35,984 bases of DNA from Oceanospirillales bacterium (GTDB taxonomy: Bacteria; Pseudomonadota; Gammaproteobacteria; Pseudomonadales; Balneatricaceae): NCBI GenBank assembly GCA_007693685.1, contig REDB01000143.1, forward strand, positions 1 to 35,984. The letters are read 5' to 3'. The notes beneath the pieces were generated by a model, which was given only the letters and a program-made list of their open reading frames with translations, had not been told where the DNA came from and did not search any database. The translations under genes were made by a program, and so were the position numbers. Within the stretch, counting starts at the first letter, position 1; each line of letters opens with the position of its first letter. Positions 8,123-18,572 of the stretch are shown piece after piece.

Positions 8123-9475
8123 GTGACACTAATCGCATCAGATACTCGACGCATAGTGATCGGTCTTGGACAGACTGGTTATGCCTGTGCGCGTTATTTG
8201 TCGGCCAAAGGTGCCGATTTTGCGGTAGTAGACACTCGTGAAAAACCGCCATTAGCTGCACAGTTTTATCGTGAGTTCCCACAGGTAGAGTTACGTTGTG
8301 GTGAATTAGATGCAGATTATCTATCACAAGCCACAGAGTTAATCTTAAGCCCAGGTGTTGCTAAGTCGTCACCGGCTATTCAATTTGCGCTACAACATGG
8401 TGTCCGTGTCATCGGTGATATTGACTTGTTCTGTCGTGAAATAGATGCGCCTATTGTAGCGATAACGGGTTCTAACGCGAAAAGTACCGTAACCACGTTA
8501 GTGGGAGAAATGGCTAAAGCTGCCGGTGTTAATGTTGCTGTGGGAGGTAATATAGGTACACCGGTATTGGATTTACTGGCAAATGATCCTGCTGATCTTT
8601 ATGTGCTTGAATTGTCGAGTTTTCAACTAGAAACAACTCATGAGTTAAGAGCACAAGCTGCAACTGTGCTGAATATCAGTCCTGATCATATGGACCGTTA
8701 TCCTGATCTACAAAGCTACTATCTGGCTAAACACCGAATTTATCGTGGATGTCGAAATGCCATCATCAATCGAGAAGATGCATTAACGGCTCCACTGGTT
8801 TCTCAAGGAATGAAGACTGTCAGCTTTGGCTTGTCTGCGCCTGATTTAGGTCAGTTTGGCATGGCAGAGCATGAAGGTAGTACATGGTTATTTAAAGGAT
8901 TAGCTCCTTTGATGCCAGTTGCAGAGCTAAAAGTATCGGGTGCCCACAATGTAGCTAACGTACTCGCTGCCTTAGCGTTAGGTGATTCAGCCGGTTTGCC
9001 AATGCAAGCGATGTTGCAAGCCGCTCGAGAATTTAGTGGTCTTAAACATCGTTGCCAATGGGTGGCTGTAAAACAGGGTGTTAGTTTCATCAATGATTCT
9101 AAGGGTACTAATGTAGGTGCCACTTTGGCTGCCATTCAAGGCTTGGGCTTGATGTTAGAAGCGCAGCAAAAGCTGCTAGTTATTCTAGGCGGTGTTGGCA
9201 AAGAGCAACAGTTTACAGAGCTTAAGGCTCCCTTGGCTGAACATGCTCGAGCCGTTATTTTAATCGGTAAAGATGCTGATCAAATCGCATCTGATTTAGA
9301 TGGTCTGACATTAATCAGAGCTTCTTCACTCGACAATGCCATTGAGTTGTCTTTAGAACACGCTGCTGTAGGCGATACTGTGTTGTTATCTCCTGCCTGT
9401 GCTAGCTTCGATATGTTTAGTGGTTATGAAGATCGTGGTGATCAGTTTATCAAGATAGTGGAGGCACTATCATGA
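8123..9475 (+). CDS. murD: UDP-MurNAc-L-Ala:D-Glu ligase MurD (GTG start)
   Basis: Adds D-glutamate to UDP-MurNAc-L-alanine. 450 residues with a typical N-terminal UDP-binding Rossmann part (VIGLGQTGYACARYL), a central ATPase domain and a C-terminal domain (NDSKGTN, GGVGKEQQF, LLSPACASFDMFSGYEDRGDQF, read as separate conserved blocks). The start is GTG, 6 bases after AAGGAG (8111-8116). The P-loop reads GSNAKST, with Ala119 where E. coli MurD has Gly; I recall this Ala in pseudomonad MurD, so it is probably lineage-specific rather than damage. The stop overlaps ftsW (ATGA). Confidence 0.96.
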   Translation: MTLIASDTRRIVIGLGQTGYACARYLSAKGADFAVVDTREKPPLAAQFYREFPQVELRCGELDADYLSQATELILSPGVAKSSPAIQFALQHGVRVIGDIDLFCREIDAPIVAITGSNAKSTVTTLVGEMAKAAGVNVAVGGNIGTPVLDLLANDPADLYVLELSSFQLETTHELRAQAATVLNISPDHMDRYPDLQSYYLAKHRIYRGCRNAIINREDALTAPLVSQGMKTVSFGLSAPDLGQFGMAEHEGSTWLFKGLAPLMPVAELKVSGAHNVANVLAALALGDSAGLPMQAMLQAAREFSGLKHRCQWVAVKQGVSFINDSKGTNVGATLAAIQGLGLMLEAQQKLLVILGGVGKEQQFTELKAPLAEHARAVILIGKDADQIASDLDGLTLIRASSLDNAIELSLEHAAVGDTVLLSPACASFDMFSGYEDRGDQFIKIVEALS

Positions 9476-10698
9476 TGAATATCATTACTAAAGGGCCTTG
9501 GCCAAGTGTTCTGGATATGCCGAAGGGTAAACTTTCGTTTGATCCTTACTTGTTGCTGACGGTATTAGCACTCATGCTGATTGGTTTTGTGATGATCTCT
9601 TCAGCCTCAATGGATGTGGCTGCACGTGATTTCGGATCGCCGTATCATTTTATTATGCGCCAAGGTTTATTCATGATCTTGGCACTGATAACACTCGCTG
9701 TCGTTTCAGTGATTCCGATTCACTTGTGGGAAAGATTCAGTGTGCCGCTACTCGTTATTGGTGGCTTCACCCTGCTATTGGTATTGATCCCCGGTATAGG
9801 TCGTGAAGTAAATGGCGCACGTCGCTGGATAAGTCTGGGTTTCTTCAATTTACAAGTTTCAGAAATGGCCAAAATTTTCATGGTGGTTTACATCTCTGGT
9901 TACTTGGTCCGACGTCTATCTGAAGTTCGAACCACTTGGTCTGGAGTCATGAAACCTGCACTTCCTATGGCTATCTATGTTGGCTTGTTAATCAGTCAGC
10001 CAGACTTTGGTGTGACAGTTGTTCTAATGTGTACTGTCATGGGTATGGTGTTCTTGAGTGGCATGAGATTTTTTCAGTTTATTGTTGTACTAAGTGCTGG
10101 TGTTGGTATGGCGGTATTTTTAGCAATGACGCAACCCTACCGCGTACAACGATTAAAAACATTTTTGGACCCTTGGGCTGACCCCTTTGGTGCGGGTTAT
10201 CAGTTATCTCAAGCACAGATCGCTTTTGGTCGTGGTGAATGGTTTGGTACAGGTCTCGGCAACAGTATTCAAAAGCTTTTTTATCTACCTGAAGCACATA
10301 CCGATTTTATCTATTCGATCCTAGCTGAAGAGCTTGGTCTTGTTGGCGCACTGATTGTTGTGCTGCTGTATTGTTTTTTGGTGTATCGGATTTTTGTTAC
10401 AGGCCGTCGCGCTGAAACACAGCAGCGTTTCTTTATGAGCTATGTCTGTTATGGCTTCGCATTTATTTTCGCAGGACAAGCGCTGATCAATGTGGGAGTA
10501 AACGTAGGTGCATTGCCTACCAAAGGTTTAACACTGCCACTACTCAGTTACGGAGGTAGTAGTTTGTTAGCCTCTGCTGTGATGATCGCGATCATATTAC
10601 GAATCGATTTTGAACTGAAGCAAGCTGCCATTGAAGAAATGGTTAATAGCCAGAAAGGGAAGCTCAGAAGTAAAACGGCTAGGAGGGTCAGCGCATGA
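9472..10698 (+). CDS. ftsW: Septal peptidoglycan polymerase FtsW
   Basis: SEDS-family glycosyltransferase that polymerises lipid II at the septum with FtsI. The 408-residue polytopic protein has about ten transmembrane segments and the family blocks GREVNGARRWI, FNLQVSEMAKI, QPDFG, AHTDFIYSILAEELG and PTKGLTLPLLSYGGSS. The conserved Asp of the QPDFG region and the large periplasmic loop are present. ATG 9472 lies 7 bases after GGAGG (9460-9464); a second ATG at 9475 is also possible. Both ends overlap the neighbours as ATGA. Confidence 0.96.
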   Translation: MMNIITKGPWPSVLDMPKGKLSFDPYLLLTVLALMLIGFVMISSASMDVAARDFGSPYHFIMRQGLFMILALITLAVVSVIPIHLWERFSVPLLVIGGFTLLLVLIPGIGREVNGARRWISLGFFNLQVSEMAKIFMVVYISGYLVRRLSEVRTTWSGVMKPALPMAIYVGLLISQPDFGVTVVLMCTVMGMVFLSGMRFFQFIVVLSAGVGMAVFLAMTQPYRVQRLKTFLDPWADPFGAGYQLSQAQIAFGRGEWFGTGLGNSIQKLFYLPEAHTDFIYSILAEELGLVGALIVVLLYCFLVYRIFVTGRRAETQQRFFMSYVCYGFAFIFAGQALINVGVNVGALPTKGLTLPLLSYGGSSLLASAVMIAIILRIDFELKQAAIEEMVNSQKGKLRSKTARRVSA

Positions 10699-11780
10699 GT
10701 CAACAACAGTCTAAACGACTATTAGTGATGGCTGGTGGAACGGGTGGTCATGTATTTCCTGCTCTAGCAACCGCAGACCTTTTGCGTGAACAAGGTGTTC
10801 ATGTGGAGTGGTTAGGAACAGAAAAGGGTATTGAAGCGCGAGTCGTCCCTGCTGCAAATATCAAACTCAATACCATTCCTGTGACAGGGTTAAGAGGGAA
10901 AGGACCACTTAAATTATTGACCGCTCCATTTAATTTGCTAAAGGCGCTATTCGCTGCACGTAAAGTCATTAAGCAGATGAAGCCTGATGCGGTACTAGGT
11001 ATGGGTGGTTTTGCATCAGGTCCAGGTGGTTTAGCTGCGTGGTTGATGGGTATACCCGTCGTCATTCATGAACAAAATGCTATTCCGGGTATGACCAATA
11101 AGGTGTTAGCTCGCACAGCAACACGAGTATTACAGGCTTTCCCTGGAGCTTTTAGTGACTGTGAAGCTAAAGACACCATTGGAAATCCAGTGCGCGGACC
11201 TATCTTGGAATTGGCTGAGCCTGCAGTTCGTATGCAAGGTCGCACTGGACCCATCAGACTCTTAGTGGTAGGCGGAAGTTTAGGTGCTCAGGCTATCAAT
11301 GAGCGTGTTCCAGCGGCTTTAGCAAAGTTACCAGAAGATCAGCGCCCTGAAGTATGGCATCAAACAGGTCCTATGCATTTAAAAGCCACCCAGACTTTGT
11401 ATTCGTCTTTGGGAGTTAAAGCTCAAGTTGTGCCATTTATTGAAAAAATGGATGAAGCCTTTGCTTGGGCCGATTTGGTGATTTGTCGTTCTGGCGCCTT
11501 AACGGTTAGCGAAATTGCGATTGCGGGTGTGGCTGCTGTATTGGTTCCTTTCCCGTTTGCTGTAGATGACCATCAAACCGCTAATGGACAGTTTTTAGCG
11601 GATGCTGGCGCTGCTGAGTTGGTGCAACAGGACCAGTTAACAACTGAAAAGTTAATTGAATTATTAACCCGATTAAATGAACGTGAGCGTTTGCTGAGTA
11701 TGGCAAAACTTGCTCGCAAACAAGGTAAGCCAGATGCAGGTAAACAGCTTGCAGATGTGTGTTTAGAGGTAATGGCATGA
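10695..11780 (+). CDS. murG: Lipid II synthase MurG (UDP-GlcNAc transferase)
   Basis: Peripheral membrane GT28 glycosyltransferase that adds GlcNAc to lipid I. 361 residues; the N-terminal glycine-rich loop [10 protein letters not shown] is at 14-23, followed by [12 protein letters not shown] and the C-terminal donor-binding blocks [20 protein letters not shown] and [20 protein letters not shown] (10681-10686) lies 8 bases before the ATG, one of the strongest ribosome sites in the cluster. Start and stop overlap ftsW and murC respectively. Confidence 0.97.
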   Translation: MSQQQSKRLLVMAGGTGGHVFPALATADLLREQGVHVEWLGTEKGIEARVVPAANIKLNTIPVTGLRGKGPLKLLTAPFNLLKALFAARKVIKQMKPDAVLGMGGFASGPGGLAAWLMGIPVVIHEQNAIPGMTNKVLARTATRVLQAFPGAFSDCEAKDTIGNPVRGPILELAEPAVRMQGRTGPIRLLVVGGSLGAQAINERVPAALAKLPEDQRPEVWHQTGPMHLKATQTLYSSLGVKAQVVPFIEKMDEAFAWADLVICRSGALTVSEIAIAGVAAVLVPFPFAVDDHQTANGQFLADAGAAELVQQDQLTTEKLIELLTRLNERERLLSMAKLARKQGKPDAGKQLADVCLEVMA

Positions 11781-13225
11781 TAAGAAACGGCAATGTAGGC
11801 ATTTACGAAGTACCTGAGATGCGCCGTATCCGTCAAATACATTTCATCGGTATTGGTGGCGTGGGTATGTGTGGTATTGCCGAAGTGCTGCTTAACCAGG
11901 GTTATCATATCAGTGGATCTGATATGAAAGATTCCGTGGTCACTGATCGTCTTGCCTCTTTGGGTGCAAAAATCAACATAGGTCACCAGGAAGAAAACAT
12001 CTCAGACGCTGATGTCGTGGTTATCTCAACCGCTGTTTCTGAAGAAAACCCAGAATTAAAAGCGGCAAGACAGCACCGCATACCAGTGGTGCGTCGTGCT
12101 GAAATGCTAGCTGAGTTGATGCGCTATCGACATGGTATTGCAGTGGCAGGAACACATGGCAAAACGACAACGACGAGTCTGCTTGCATCCATGATGGCTG
12201 AAGGTGGCTTAGATCCCACCTTTGTCATCGGTGGTCGCTTAAATAGTGCAGGCACTAATGCTCAATTAGGTGGAAGCCGCTATTTAGTCGCAGAGGCAGA
12301 CGAAAGCGACGCCTCGTTTTTGCATCTTCAGCCCATGGTAGCGATCGTCACTAATATAGATGCTGACCATATGGATACTTATGGCGGTGACTTTAATGTG
12401 CTCAAGCAAACCTTTGTAAACTTCCTGCACAATCTGCCTTTTTATGGTTTGGCAGTATTGTGTACCGATGATCCAGTGGTGTCAGAGATACTGCCAAGTG
12501 TTAGCCGTCCCATATTAACTTATGGTTTCAATGAAGACGCTGATTTCCGTGCCACGAATTTACGCATGAATGGTCTACAAACACACTTTACCGTAGAGCG
12601 TCCAACAGGTCATAACGCATTACAAGTAACCTTAAATATGCCTGGTCGTCATAATGTTCTTAATGCCCTAGCATGTATCGCCGTTGCAACCGATGAAGGA
12701 ATCAGCGATGAAGCCATTTGTCAGGCATTAGAGGGTTTTGAAGGTGTAGGAAGACGCTTCCAGATTTTAGGTGAAGTGCCAGTACGTGAGGGGAGTGTCA
12801 CCTTAGTGGATGATTATGGTCATCATCCCCGTGAAGTTGAGGCAGTAATACAAGCGATTAGAGACGGATGGCCAGACCGACGCTTAGTTATGATCTATCA
12901 ACCTCATCGATACACCCGTACACGAGATCTATATGAAGATTTTGCCCGCGTATTATCGGAAACCGATCTGTTATTAATGTTAGAAGTCTACGCGGCCGGA
13001 GAACAACCTATTCCAGGAGCGGACACGCGTAGCCTTTGTCGATCAATTCGACAACGAGGTGTTGAACCTATTTTCGTCGAATCCACAGAAGATTTGCCTG
13101 ACCTGCTGACAACCTTGTTGCGTCCAGGTGATCTGTTGTTGACTCAAGGTGCTGGAGATATCACCACTCTAGCGCATCGTTTAAGTCAGTTGGACCTCAG
13201 CGGGTCTCAAGAGAGTAAGGCATGA
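11777..13225 (+). CDS. murC: UDP-MurNAc:L-alanine ligase MurC
   Basis: First of the Mur ligases in the pathway, adding L-alanine to UDP-MurNAc. About 482 residues; starts with a short leader then [19 protein letters not shown] (UDP-binding glycine loop), P-loop GTHGKTTTT at 125 onward, [10 protein letters not shown], and a C-terminal domain with [13 protein letters not shown] chose ATG 11777, which overlaps the murG TGA and sits 6 bases after AGAGGT; an upstream in-frame TTG at 11759 would only add six residues. murB, which sits after murC in some bacteria, is not here. Confidence 0.95.
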   Translation: MIRNGNVGIYEVPEMRRIRQIHFIGIGGVGMCGIAEVLLNQGYHISGSDMKDSVVTDRLASLGAKINIGHQEENISDADVVVISTAVSEENPELKAARQHRIPVVRRAEMLAELMRYRHGIAVAGTHGKTTTTSLLASMMAEGGLDPTFVIGGRLNSAGTNAQLGGSRYLVAEADESDASFLHLQPMVAIVTNIDADHMDTYGGDFNVLKQTFVNFLHNLPFYGLAVLCTDDPVVSEILPSVSRPILTYGFNEDADFRATNLRMNGLQTHFTVERPTGHNALQVTLNMPGRHNVLNALACIAVATDEGISDEAICQALEGFEGVGRRFQILGEVPVREGSVTLVDDYGHHPREVEAVIQAIRDGWPDRRLVMIYQPHRYTRTRDLYEDFARVLSETDLLLMLEVYAAGEQPIPGADTRSLCRSIRQRGVEPIFVESTEDLPDLLTTLLRPGDLLLTQGAGDITTLAHRLSQLDLSGSQESKA

Positions 13226-14181
13226 GTGACTTTACAATTACAGCTGAAGAAGCAGCCGCTTTTGGCAAAGTTGCCGTCCTGATGGGGGGCGACTCTGCAG
13301 AGCGTGGTATCTCTCTTCGAAGTGGAGCAGAAGTACTTAAAGGACTTAAAGCAGCTGGCGTGAATGCTTTCGAAATTGATCTATGTGCACAGGGTGCTGA
13401 TCCTGTGGAGCAATTATTGACTGCTGAATATGATCGAGCTTTCTTAATTCTGCATGGTCGTGGTGGCGAAGATGGCACACTGCAAGGCCTGCTAGAAATG
13501 TTGAAAAAGCCCTATACCGGAAGTGGTGTCGCTGCTTCTGCCTTGGGAATGGATAAGTTGCGCTGCAAACAGTTATGGATAGGAGCAGGTTTCCCAACGC
13601 CAGCTTTTGCAGAGCTTAATGATGCTGCAGACTTGAAACAGGTTGCTGAAGACTTAGGTTTCCCATTGATGGTTAAGCCAGTTCATGAGGGATCCAGTAT
13701 TGGTATGAGTCGAGTGCTAGATCTCGAGCAACTTAAAGCAGCTTATGCTGAAGCTGCTAAATATGATCATCAGGTCATTGCGGAACAATGGATTCAAGGT
13801 TCTGAATACACCATGGCTATTTTGAATGATCAGCCTTTGCCTGTGATTCGATTAGAAACTACGCATGACTTTTACGACTTTAATGCCAAGTATGAAGCCA
13901 ATGATACGCGTTATTTGTTTGATCACCAGCTAAGCGATCAGCGTTATGAAGAGCTCCAGAGTTTGGCCTTACGAGCCTTTCAAACAGTTGGCTGTCGCGG
14001 CTGGGGTCGTGTTGATTTGATGATGGACAGTCAGGGTGAGTTTCAACTACTGGAAGTGAATACCCTTCCTGGAATGACGGATCATAGCCTAGTGCCTATG
14101 GCGGCTCGTCAAGCTGGTAAGAGTTTTTCACAACTCGTTGTAGAGATACTTCGCACTGCTCGGTGTGATCGGGAGAGTTAA
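13222..14181 (+). CDS. ddlB: D-alanine--D-alanine ligase
   Basis: ATP-grasp enzyme that makes the D-Ala-D-Ala dipeptide used by MurF. 319 residues, slightly longer than E. coli DdlB because of a short N-terminal extension before [16 protein letters not shown]. Conserved blocks: [28 protein letters not shown] in the ATP-binding domain, and [19 protein letters not shown] at the metal/substrate site. The DdlB name follows from its position in the division cluster. The ATG overlaps the murC stop (ATGA), and ftsQ begins one base after its TAA. Confidence 0.95.
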   Translation: MSDFTITAEEAAAFGKVAVLMGGDSAERGISLRSGAEVLKGLKAAGVNAFEIDLCAQGADPVEQLLTAEYDRAFLILHGRGGEDGTLQGLLEMLKKPYTGSGVAASALGMDKLRCKQLWIGAGFPTPAFAELNDAADLKQVAEDLGFPLMVKPVHEGSSIGMSRVLDLEQLKAAYAEAAKYDHQVIAEQWIQGSEYTMAILNDQPLPVIRLETTHDFYDFNAKYEANDTRYLFDHQLSDQRYEELQSLALRAFQTVGCRGWGRVDLMMDSQGEFQLLEVNTLPGMTDHSLVPMAARQAGKSFSQLVVEILRTARCDRES

Positions 14182-14182
14182 G

Positions 14183-15004
14183 ATGAACTTGTCACTGCCT
14201 TGGTTAAAGCAAGAAGTTGAACCGGTCAAACCGATCCGGGGTGCTGTTGCCGTGCGCAGACAAGAAGCAGTAATTCCGGAAACTGAAAGCACTGCTAAAC
14301 GTGTTACGGTTCTTCTTGGTTCACTTGCTGTATTCATAGTAATCATGTTGCTGTTGGCAGATAAAGCCCTGGCTTGGCTGGATCAACCGGTAAGTGAAGT
14401 CAGTATCAAAGGTCAAACACGTCATTTGAATGGACAAGAGTTAGCGACCCAGCTGGCACAAGAGATCAGAGCACCTTTATTGTCGCTTGATGTGCGCACA
14501 CTTCGGGATGAAGCACTAGCGAACCCTTGGGTACACATGGCTGAAGTTCGACGTCAATGGCCTGCTGCTATCCAAGTAAGTATTGCCGAGCAGGTCCCTG
14601 TTGCTCGATGGGGCGAACGAGGCTTACTTAACCATCAGGGTGATATTTTCTGGCCTGATTTAAGTGCTGGATATGAGTTTCTACCTCGCTTGAATGGTCC
14701 AGCGCATGAAACACGCGCCATTATTGCTCAATACCATGACTTAAGTGTGCTCTTCTCAAGTTATGGCATTCGCATTAAAGGTCTTTCGTTAGAAAGTCGT
14801 GGTGCTTGGAACCTAGAGCTAGACAATGGCATTCAGCTTGTTGCAGGAAGAGAACAGCTGATGCCAAGGCTGCGACGTTTTCTAAGTATCTATGATGCTC
14901 AGTTAGCCGAAGTGGCAGATCAGATAGAAAAAATTGATATTCGATATACCAATGGTGTGGCCGTTCGATGGCGCACTGAAGAGAGGCAGGATGATGCAGG
15001 ATAA
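14183..15004 (+). CDS. ftsQ: Cell division protein FtsQ
   Basis: Bitopic divisome protein that recruits FtsL and FtsB. About 273 residues, close to the 276 of E. coli: basic cytoplasmic tail, one transmembrane helix at roughly 41-60, then a POTRA domain (VSEVSIKGQTRHLNGQEL onward) and the FtsQ/DivIB beta domain (VARWGERGLLNHQGDIFWP). ATG 14183 is 5 bases after GGGAGAG; an upstream GTG at 14165 would overlap ddlB and lacks that site. The 3' end overlaps ftsA by about 11 bases. Confidence 0.93.
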   Translation: MNLSLPWLKQEVEPVKPIRGAVAVRRQEAVIPETESTAKRVTVLLGSLAVFIVIMLLLADKALAWLDQPVSEVSIKGQTRHLNGQELATQLAQEIRAPLLSLDVRTLRDEALANPWVHMAEVRRQWPAAIQVSIAEQVPVARWGERGLLNHQGDIFWPDLSAGYEFLPRLNGPAHETRAIIAQYHDLSVLFSSYGIRIKGLSLESRGAWNLELDNGIQLVAGREQLMPRLRRFLSIYDAQLAEVADQIEKIDIRYTNGVAVRWRTEERQDDAG

Positions 15005-16262
15005 ACGCGCAGCGTCAGATCATAATATGATCGTTGCACTCGATATAGGTACATCCAAAGTGGTGTGCCTTGTCGGTGAGGTGTGTGCAGATGGCGGGAT
15101 CGAAATAGTCGGTGTCGGCTCACAACCATCACATGGAATGAAACGAGGCGTAGTAGTCAATATTGAATCGACTGTGTCCGCGATTCAGCGAGCTGTTGAA
15201 GAAGCAGAGTTGATGGCAGGTTGTAAGATTCACTCAGTGACTGTTGGCATTGCCGGTAATCATATCAGTAGCCTTAACTCTCACGGGATAGTGGCTGTTA
15301 GAGATAGAGAAGTATCCGAGTACGATTTAGAACGCGTTATTGATGCTGCTAGAGCAGTGGCAATACCCGCAGATCAACGCATTCTTCATATTCTTCCACA
15401 AGAGTATCTTATTGATACGCAAGAAGGAATTAAAGAACCTTTAGGAATGTCTGGTGTCCGATTGGAGGCTAAAGTCCATTTGGTAACAGGCGCGACCAAT
15501 GCGATTCAAAACATCGATAAATGCATTCGTCGCTGCGGACTAGAGGTAGATGCCATCGTCCTAGAGCAATTAGCGTCTAGCTATGCTGTGTTGGCTGAAG
15601 ATGAAAAAGATTTAGGTGTTTGTATTGTTGATATTGGTGGTGGAACCACCGATATTGCCGTCTTTACCGATGGTTCAATTCGCCATACCGCGGTTATACC
15701 TATCGCGGGTGATCAAGTGACCAACGACATTGCCATGGCGTTGCGTACACCAACACAGCATGCTGAAAAGATAAAAATAAAATACGCATGTGCGTTGGCA
15801 CAGCTGGCAAGACCTGATGAAACCATCAAAGTACCCAGCGTAGGAGATCGACCTGCTCGCGATTTATCTCGTCAGTCATTGGCTGAAGTGGTTGAACCGC
15901 GTTACGAAGAGTTGTTTACCCTAGTTCAAGCCGAACTAAGGCGGTCAGGTTTTGAAGACTTGATTGCTGCAGGCATCGTGCTAACTGGTGGTACATCAAA
16001 AATGGAAGGTGCTGTGGAGTTGGCAGAAGAAATTTTTCACATGCCAGTCCGACTTGCTTTGCCTCAGGGGGTTAGAGGCATGGAGTCGTTACTAAAAAAT
16101 CCTATTTACGCTACAGGAATCGGGCTTCTGCATTATGCAAAAGCAGAACAGAAGCCAACCGCTAAAGAAAGTGTGCCGGAAATGCGTGAGAAGCGTTTAG
16201 AGCGGCCGCAAGTAGGTGACTTGATGAGTCGAGTAAAAGACTGGTTTAAGCGCCATTTCTAA
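14994..16262 (+). CDS. ftsA: Cell division protein FtsA
   Basis: Actin-like ATPase that tethers FtsZ to the membrane. About 422 residues (E. coli 420). Visible are the phosphate-1 loop ALDIGTSKVVCLVGE near the N-terminus, DIGGGTTDIAVF (phosphate 2), LTGGTSKMEG (adenosine motif), and a C-terminal amphipathic membrane-targeting helix ending VKDWFKRHF. ATG 14994 is 7 bases after GAGAGG (14981-14986); ATG 14991 is equally in frame and cannot be excluded. A TTG at 14934 would create a long non-homologous extension inside ftsQ and was not used. Confidence 0.95.
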   Translation: MQDKRAASDHNMIVALDIGTSKVVCLVGEVCADGGIEIVGVGSQPSHGMKRGVVVNIESTVSAIQRAVEEAELMAGCKIHSVTVGIAGNHISSLNSHGIVAVRDREVSEYDLERVIDAARAVAIPADQRILHILPQEYLIDTQEGIKEPLGMSGVRLEAKVHLVTGATNAIQNIDKCIRRCGLEVDAIVLEQLASSYAVLAEDEKDLGVCIVDIGGGTTDIAVFTDGSIRHTAVIPIAGDQVTNDIAMALRTPTQHAEKIKIKYACALAQLARPDETIKVPSVGDRPARDLSRQSLAEVVEPRYEELFTLVQAELRRSGFEDLIAAGIVLTGGTSKMEGAVELAEEIFHMPVRLALPQGVRGMESLLKNPIYATGIGLLHYAKAEQKPTAKESVPEMREKRLERPQVGDLMSRVKDWFKRHF

Positions 16263-16322
16263 CAGAATTATTTATGAGTGTAGGGCCGGAAGGTAAACGC
16301 AGGCCTGCCAAGGGAGAAAAAG

Positions 16323-17474
16323 ATGTTTGAATTAATCGACAATGTACCTCAAGAAGCAGTGATTAAAGTGATTGGCGTCGGCGGCGGCGGTGGTAATGCT
16401 GTTCAACACATGGTTTCGGATGACCTAGTAGGTGTTGAATTTATCTGCGCCAATACAGATGCACAAGCACTAGATCGCTTATCAACTCGGACTGCTCTGC
16501 ACATAGGTGGAGGCATGACGAAAGGTTTGGGTGCGGGCGCAAATCCAGAGGTGGGTCGTAAAGCTGCCTTGGAAGATCGTGATCGTATTGCTGAAAGCCT
16601 AAAAGGGGCTGACATGGTCTTTATTACCGCTGGTATGGGTGGTGGAACCGGTACAGGAGCAGCACCTGTCGTGGCTCAAATTGCAAAGGAGATGGGGATT
16701 CTTACAGTGGCAGTTGTCACTCGCCCATTCAAATTTGAAGGCCGTAAGCGCATGCTGATTGCTGAAGAAGGCATTAAAGAATTACGTGATAATGTTGATT
16801 CACTTATCATCATTCCGAATGAAAAGTTGATTGCTGTGCTGGGCAAAAACTGCAGCTTAATCAGTGCATTTAATACCGCTAACGATGTATTGAAAGGCGC
16901 TGTTAAAGGTATATCTGACCTTATTACTTGCACGGGTATGATCAACGTCGACTTCGCTGATGTTAAAACCGTCATGTCTGAGATGGGTATGGCTATGATG
17001 GGTACGGGTGTCGCTAAAGGCGATAAGCGTGCTCAAGAAGCAGCTCATGCGGCGATTAGAAGTCCATTATTAGAAGACATAGATCTGAGTGGAGCGCGCG
17101 GTATTCTAGTGAATATCACTGCAGGTTTAGATCTTAGCTTGGGTGAGTACAGCGAAATAGGTGAAATTGTTGAAGCTTGTGCAGCACCAGACGCTACAGT
17201 GGTTGTTGGTACTGTGATTGACCCTGATTTAGATGGCGAGCTTCGTGTCACTGTTGTTGCTACAGGTCTTGATCGTCCAAGAGAAAAAGAGTTTCAGTTG
17301 GTTTCTTCAGAAAATCCAAAAGTAGAAGCGCGTCAGGAAGAGATCGAGCTTCCATCAGTATTACGTCGTCAGAAGCAAGAAGCCTTGCTAGAAAAGCCTG
17401 AATATCAGGAGGGTAAGCGTAAAGACTATCATGATCTGGACATTCCAACATTCTTAAGACGCCAAGCTGATTAA
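16323..17474 (+). CDS. ftsZ: Cell division GTPase FtsZ
   Basis: Tubulin homologue that forms the Z ring. 383 residues: GTP-binding domain with the tubulin signature GGGTGTG at 106-112, T7-loop region [11 protein letters not shown], a flexible linker from about 320, and the C-terminal peptide [12 protein letters not shown] (372-383) that binds FtsA and ZipA. AGGGAG lies a few bases before the ATG. The 60-base gap after ftsA contains the palindrome GCAGGCCTGC (16299-16308) and may hold extra regulation. Confidence 0.98.
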   Translation: MFELIDNVPQEAVIKVIGVGGGGGNAVQHMVSDDLVGVEFICANTDAQALDRLSTRTALHIGGGMTKGLGAGANPEVGRKAALEDRDRIAESLKGADMVFITAGMGGGTGTGAAPVVAQIAKEMGILTVAVVTRPFKFEGRKRMLIAEEGIKELRDNVDSLIIIPNEKLIAVLGKNCSLISAFNTANDVLKGAVKGISDLITCTGMINVDFADVKTVMSEMGMAMMGTGVAKGDKRAQEAAHAAIRSPLLEDIDLSGARGILVNITAGLDLSLGEYSEIGEIVEACAAPDATVVVGTVIDPDLDGELRVTVVATGLDRPREKEFQLVSSENPKVEARQEEIELPSVLRRQKQEALLEKPEYQEGKRKDYHDLDIPTFLRRQAD

Positions 17475-17490
17475 TCTTGGTTTTCTTCAT

Positions 17491-17579
17491 GCTTGCCCTT
17501 ATCTAGATGCACATTAAGGTCAAGCAATGAAGGGGATAAAATGATTAAATTGCCTGATTTAGGTAAGATCTGTTATCAT
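17491..17579 (+). promoter_or_regulatory. lpxC leader: hairpin and candidate promoter
   Basis: The 139 bases between ftsZ and lpxC hold two signals. A hairpin pairs GCTTG (17491-17495) and CCTTA (17497-17501) with TAAGG (17515-17519) and CAAGC (17521-17525), with one C-T mismatch and a 13-base loop; no T-run follows, so termination there is doubtful. Downstream, TTGCCT (17550-17555) and TATCAT (17574-17579) are 18 bases apart and match four and five of six sigma-70 positions, giving a plausible separate promoter for lpxC. Confidence 0.45.
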
Positions 17580-17613
17580 TTAGCAATAATTTAATCTCAT
17601 TTAGTGAGTAGAG

Positions 17614-18528
17614 ATGATCAAACAACGTACATTAAAAACCAGTATTCGTGCGACCGGCATAGGGCTTCATAGTGGTAAGAAAGTTTACCTTACGCTCCGT
17701 CCTGCTCCTGTTAATACGGGTATTTTATTTCGACGCGTTGATTTAGATCCAGTTTCTGAAATTCCCGGTAACGCCTTAAATGTGGTCGATACCGTGCTAT
17801 CAACTAATCTCTCTGTCGGTGGTGCAAGAGTCGCAACCGTAGAGCATTTAATGTCTGCATTAGCGGGAATGGGAATAGATAATCTCTTTGTCGACTTAAC
17901 AGCTGAAGAAGTGCCGATCATGGATGGTAGCGCGGCTCCATTTGTGTTTCTAATCCAATCAGCGGGCATCGAAGAACAAAATGCTCCAAAGCAGTTCATA
18001 AAGATTCTCAAAGAAGTTAATGTCGAAGTAGACGACAAGTACGCTAGCTTTAAGCCATACGATGGATTTAAAGTCGGATTTCGTATCGAATTTGACCATC
18101 CCGCTTTCTCAGACAGACATTTAGAGTCTAGCTTTGATTTTTCGACCACCTCTTTTGTGCGTGAAGTTAGTAGAGCGAGAACCTTTGGTTTTATGCGCGA
18201 TATTGAATTTCTGCGTTCACAAAACTTAGCGCTTGGCGGTAGTTTTGATAACGCTATCGTTGTTGATGACTTTAAAGTGCTTAACGAAGAAGGTTTACGT
18301 TACGAAAATGAATTCGTTAAGCATAAAATGCTTGATGCTGTTGGTGATTTGTACTTAGTTGGCAAAAGCTTGATTGGTGAGTACTTTGGTTATAAATCAG
18401 GTCATCACCTAAATAACTTATTGTTGAGAAAACTGCTGGAAACACAGGGTGCATACGAAATAGTGACCTTTGAAGAGGTCGAGCAACTATCACCAATTGC
18501 TTTCTTGCGTCCGGCAGTTGCAGTCTGA
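17614..18528 (+). CDS. lpxC: UDP-3-O-acyl-GlcNAc deacetylase LpxC
   Basis: Zinc enzyme catalysing the committed step of lipid A synthesis in the cytoplasm. 304 residues, the usual length. Zinc ligands are visible: His78 in VEHLMSAL, and His237 and Asp241 in HKMLDAVGD. The GIGLHSGK start and IMDGSAAPF block are also typical. The C-terminal tail ends in [12 protein letters not shown]; in enterobacteria the LpxC tail is recognised by FtsH, and whether this one is a degradation signal is unknown. It ends the dcw cluster and is followed by a terminator. Confidence 0.97.
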   Translation: MIKQRTLKTSIRATGIGLHSGKKVYLTLRPAPVNTGILFRRVDLDPVSEIPGNALNVVDTVLSTNLSVGGARVATVEHLMSALAGMGIDNLFVDLTAEEVPIMDGSAAPFVFLIQSAGIEEQNAPKQFIKILKEVNVEVDDKYASFKPYDGFKVGFRIEFDHPAFSDRHLESSFDFSTTSFVREVSRARTFGFMRDIEFLRSQNLALGGSFDNAIVVDDFKVLNEEGLRYENEFVKHKMLDAVGDLYLVGKSLIGEYFGYKSGHHLNNLLLRKLLETQGAYEIVTFEEVEQLSPIAFLRPAVAV

Positions 18529-18572
18529 TTTAGATAGAGTGGCTTAATGCCATCATTTCAGACATAAAACCG

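Noticed and set aside
8477-8479. Ala119 in MurD as an inactivating mutation
   Set aside because: All other MurD motifs are intact, the gene sits in an essential operon, and I recall the same residue in pseudomonad MurD.
11573-11986. Minus-strand open frame (137 codons) across the murG-murC junction
   Set aside because: It opposes two well conserved genes and has no recognisable domain.
17685-18149. Long minus-strand open frame (154 codons) opposite lpxC
   Set aside because: lpxC is plainly coding on the plus strand; the antisense frame is low-complexity (Ser/Thr/Leu-rich) with no family resemblance.
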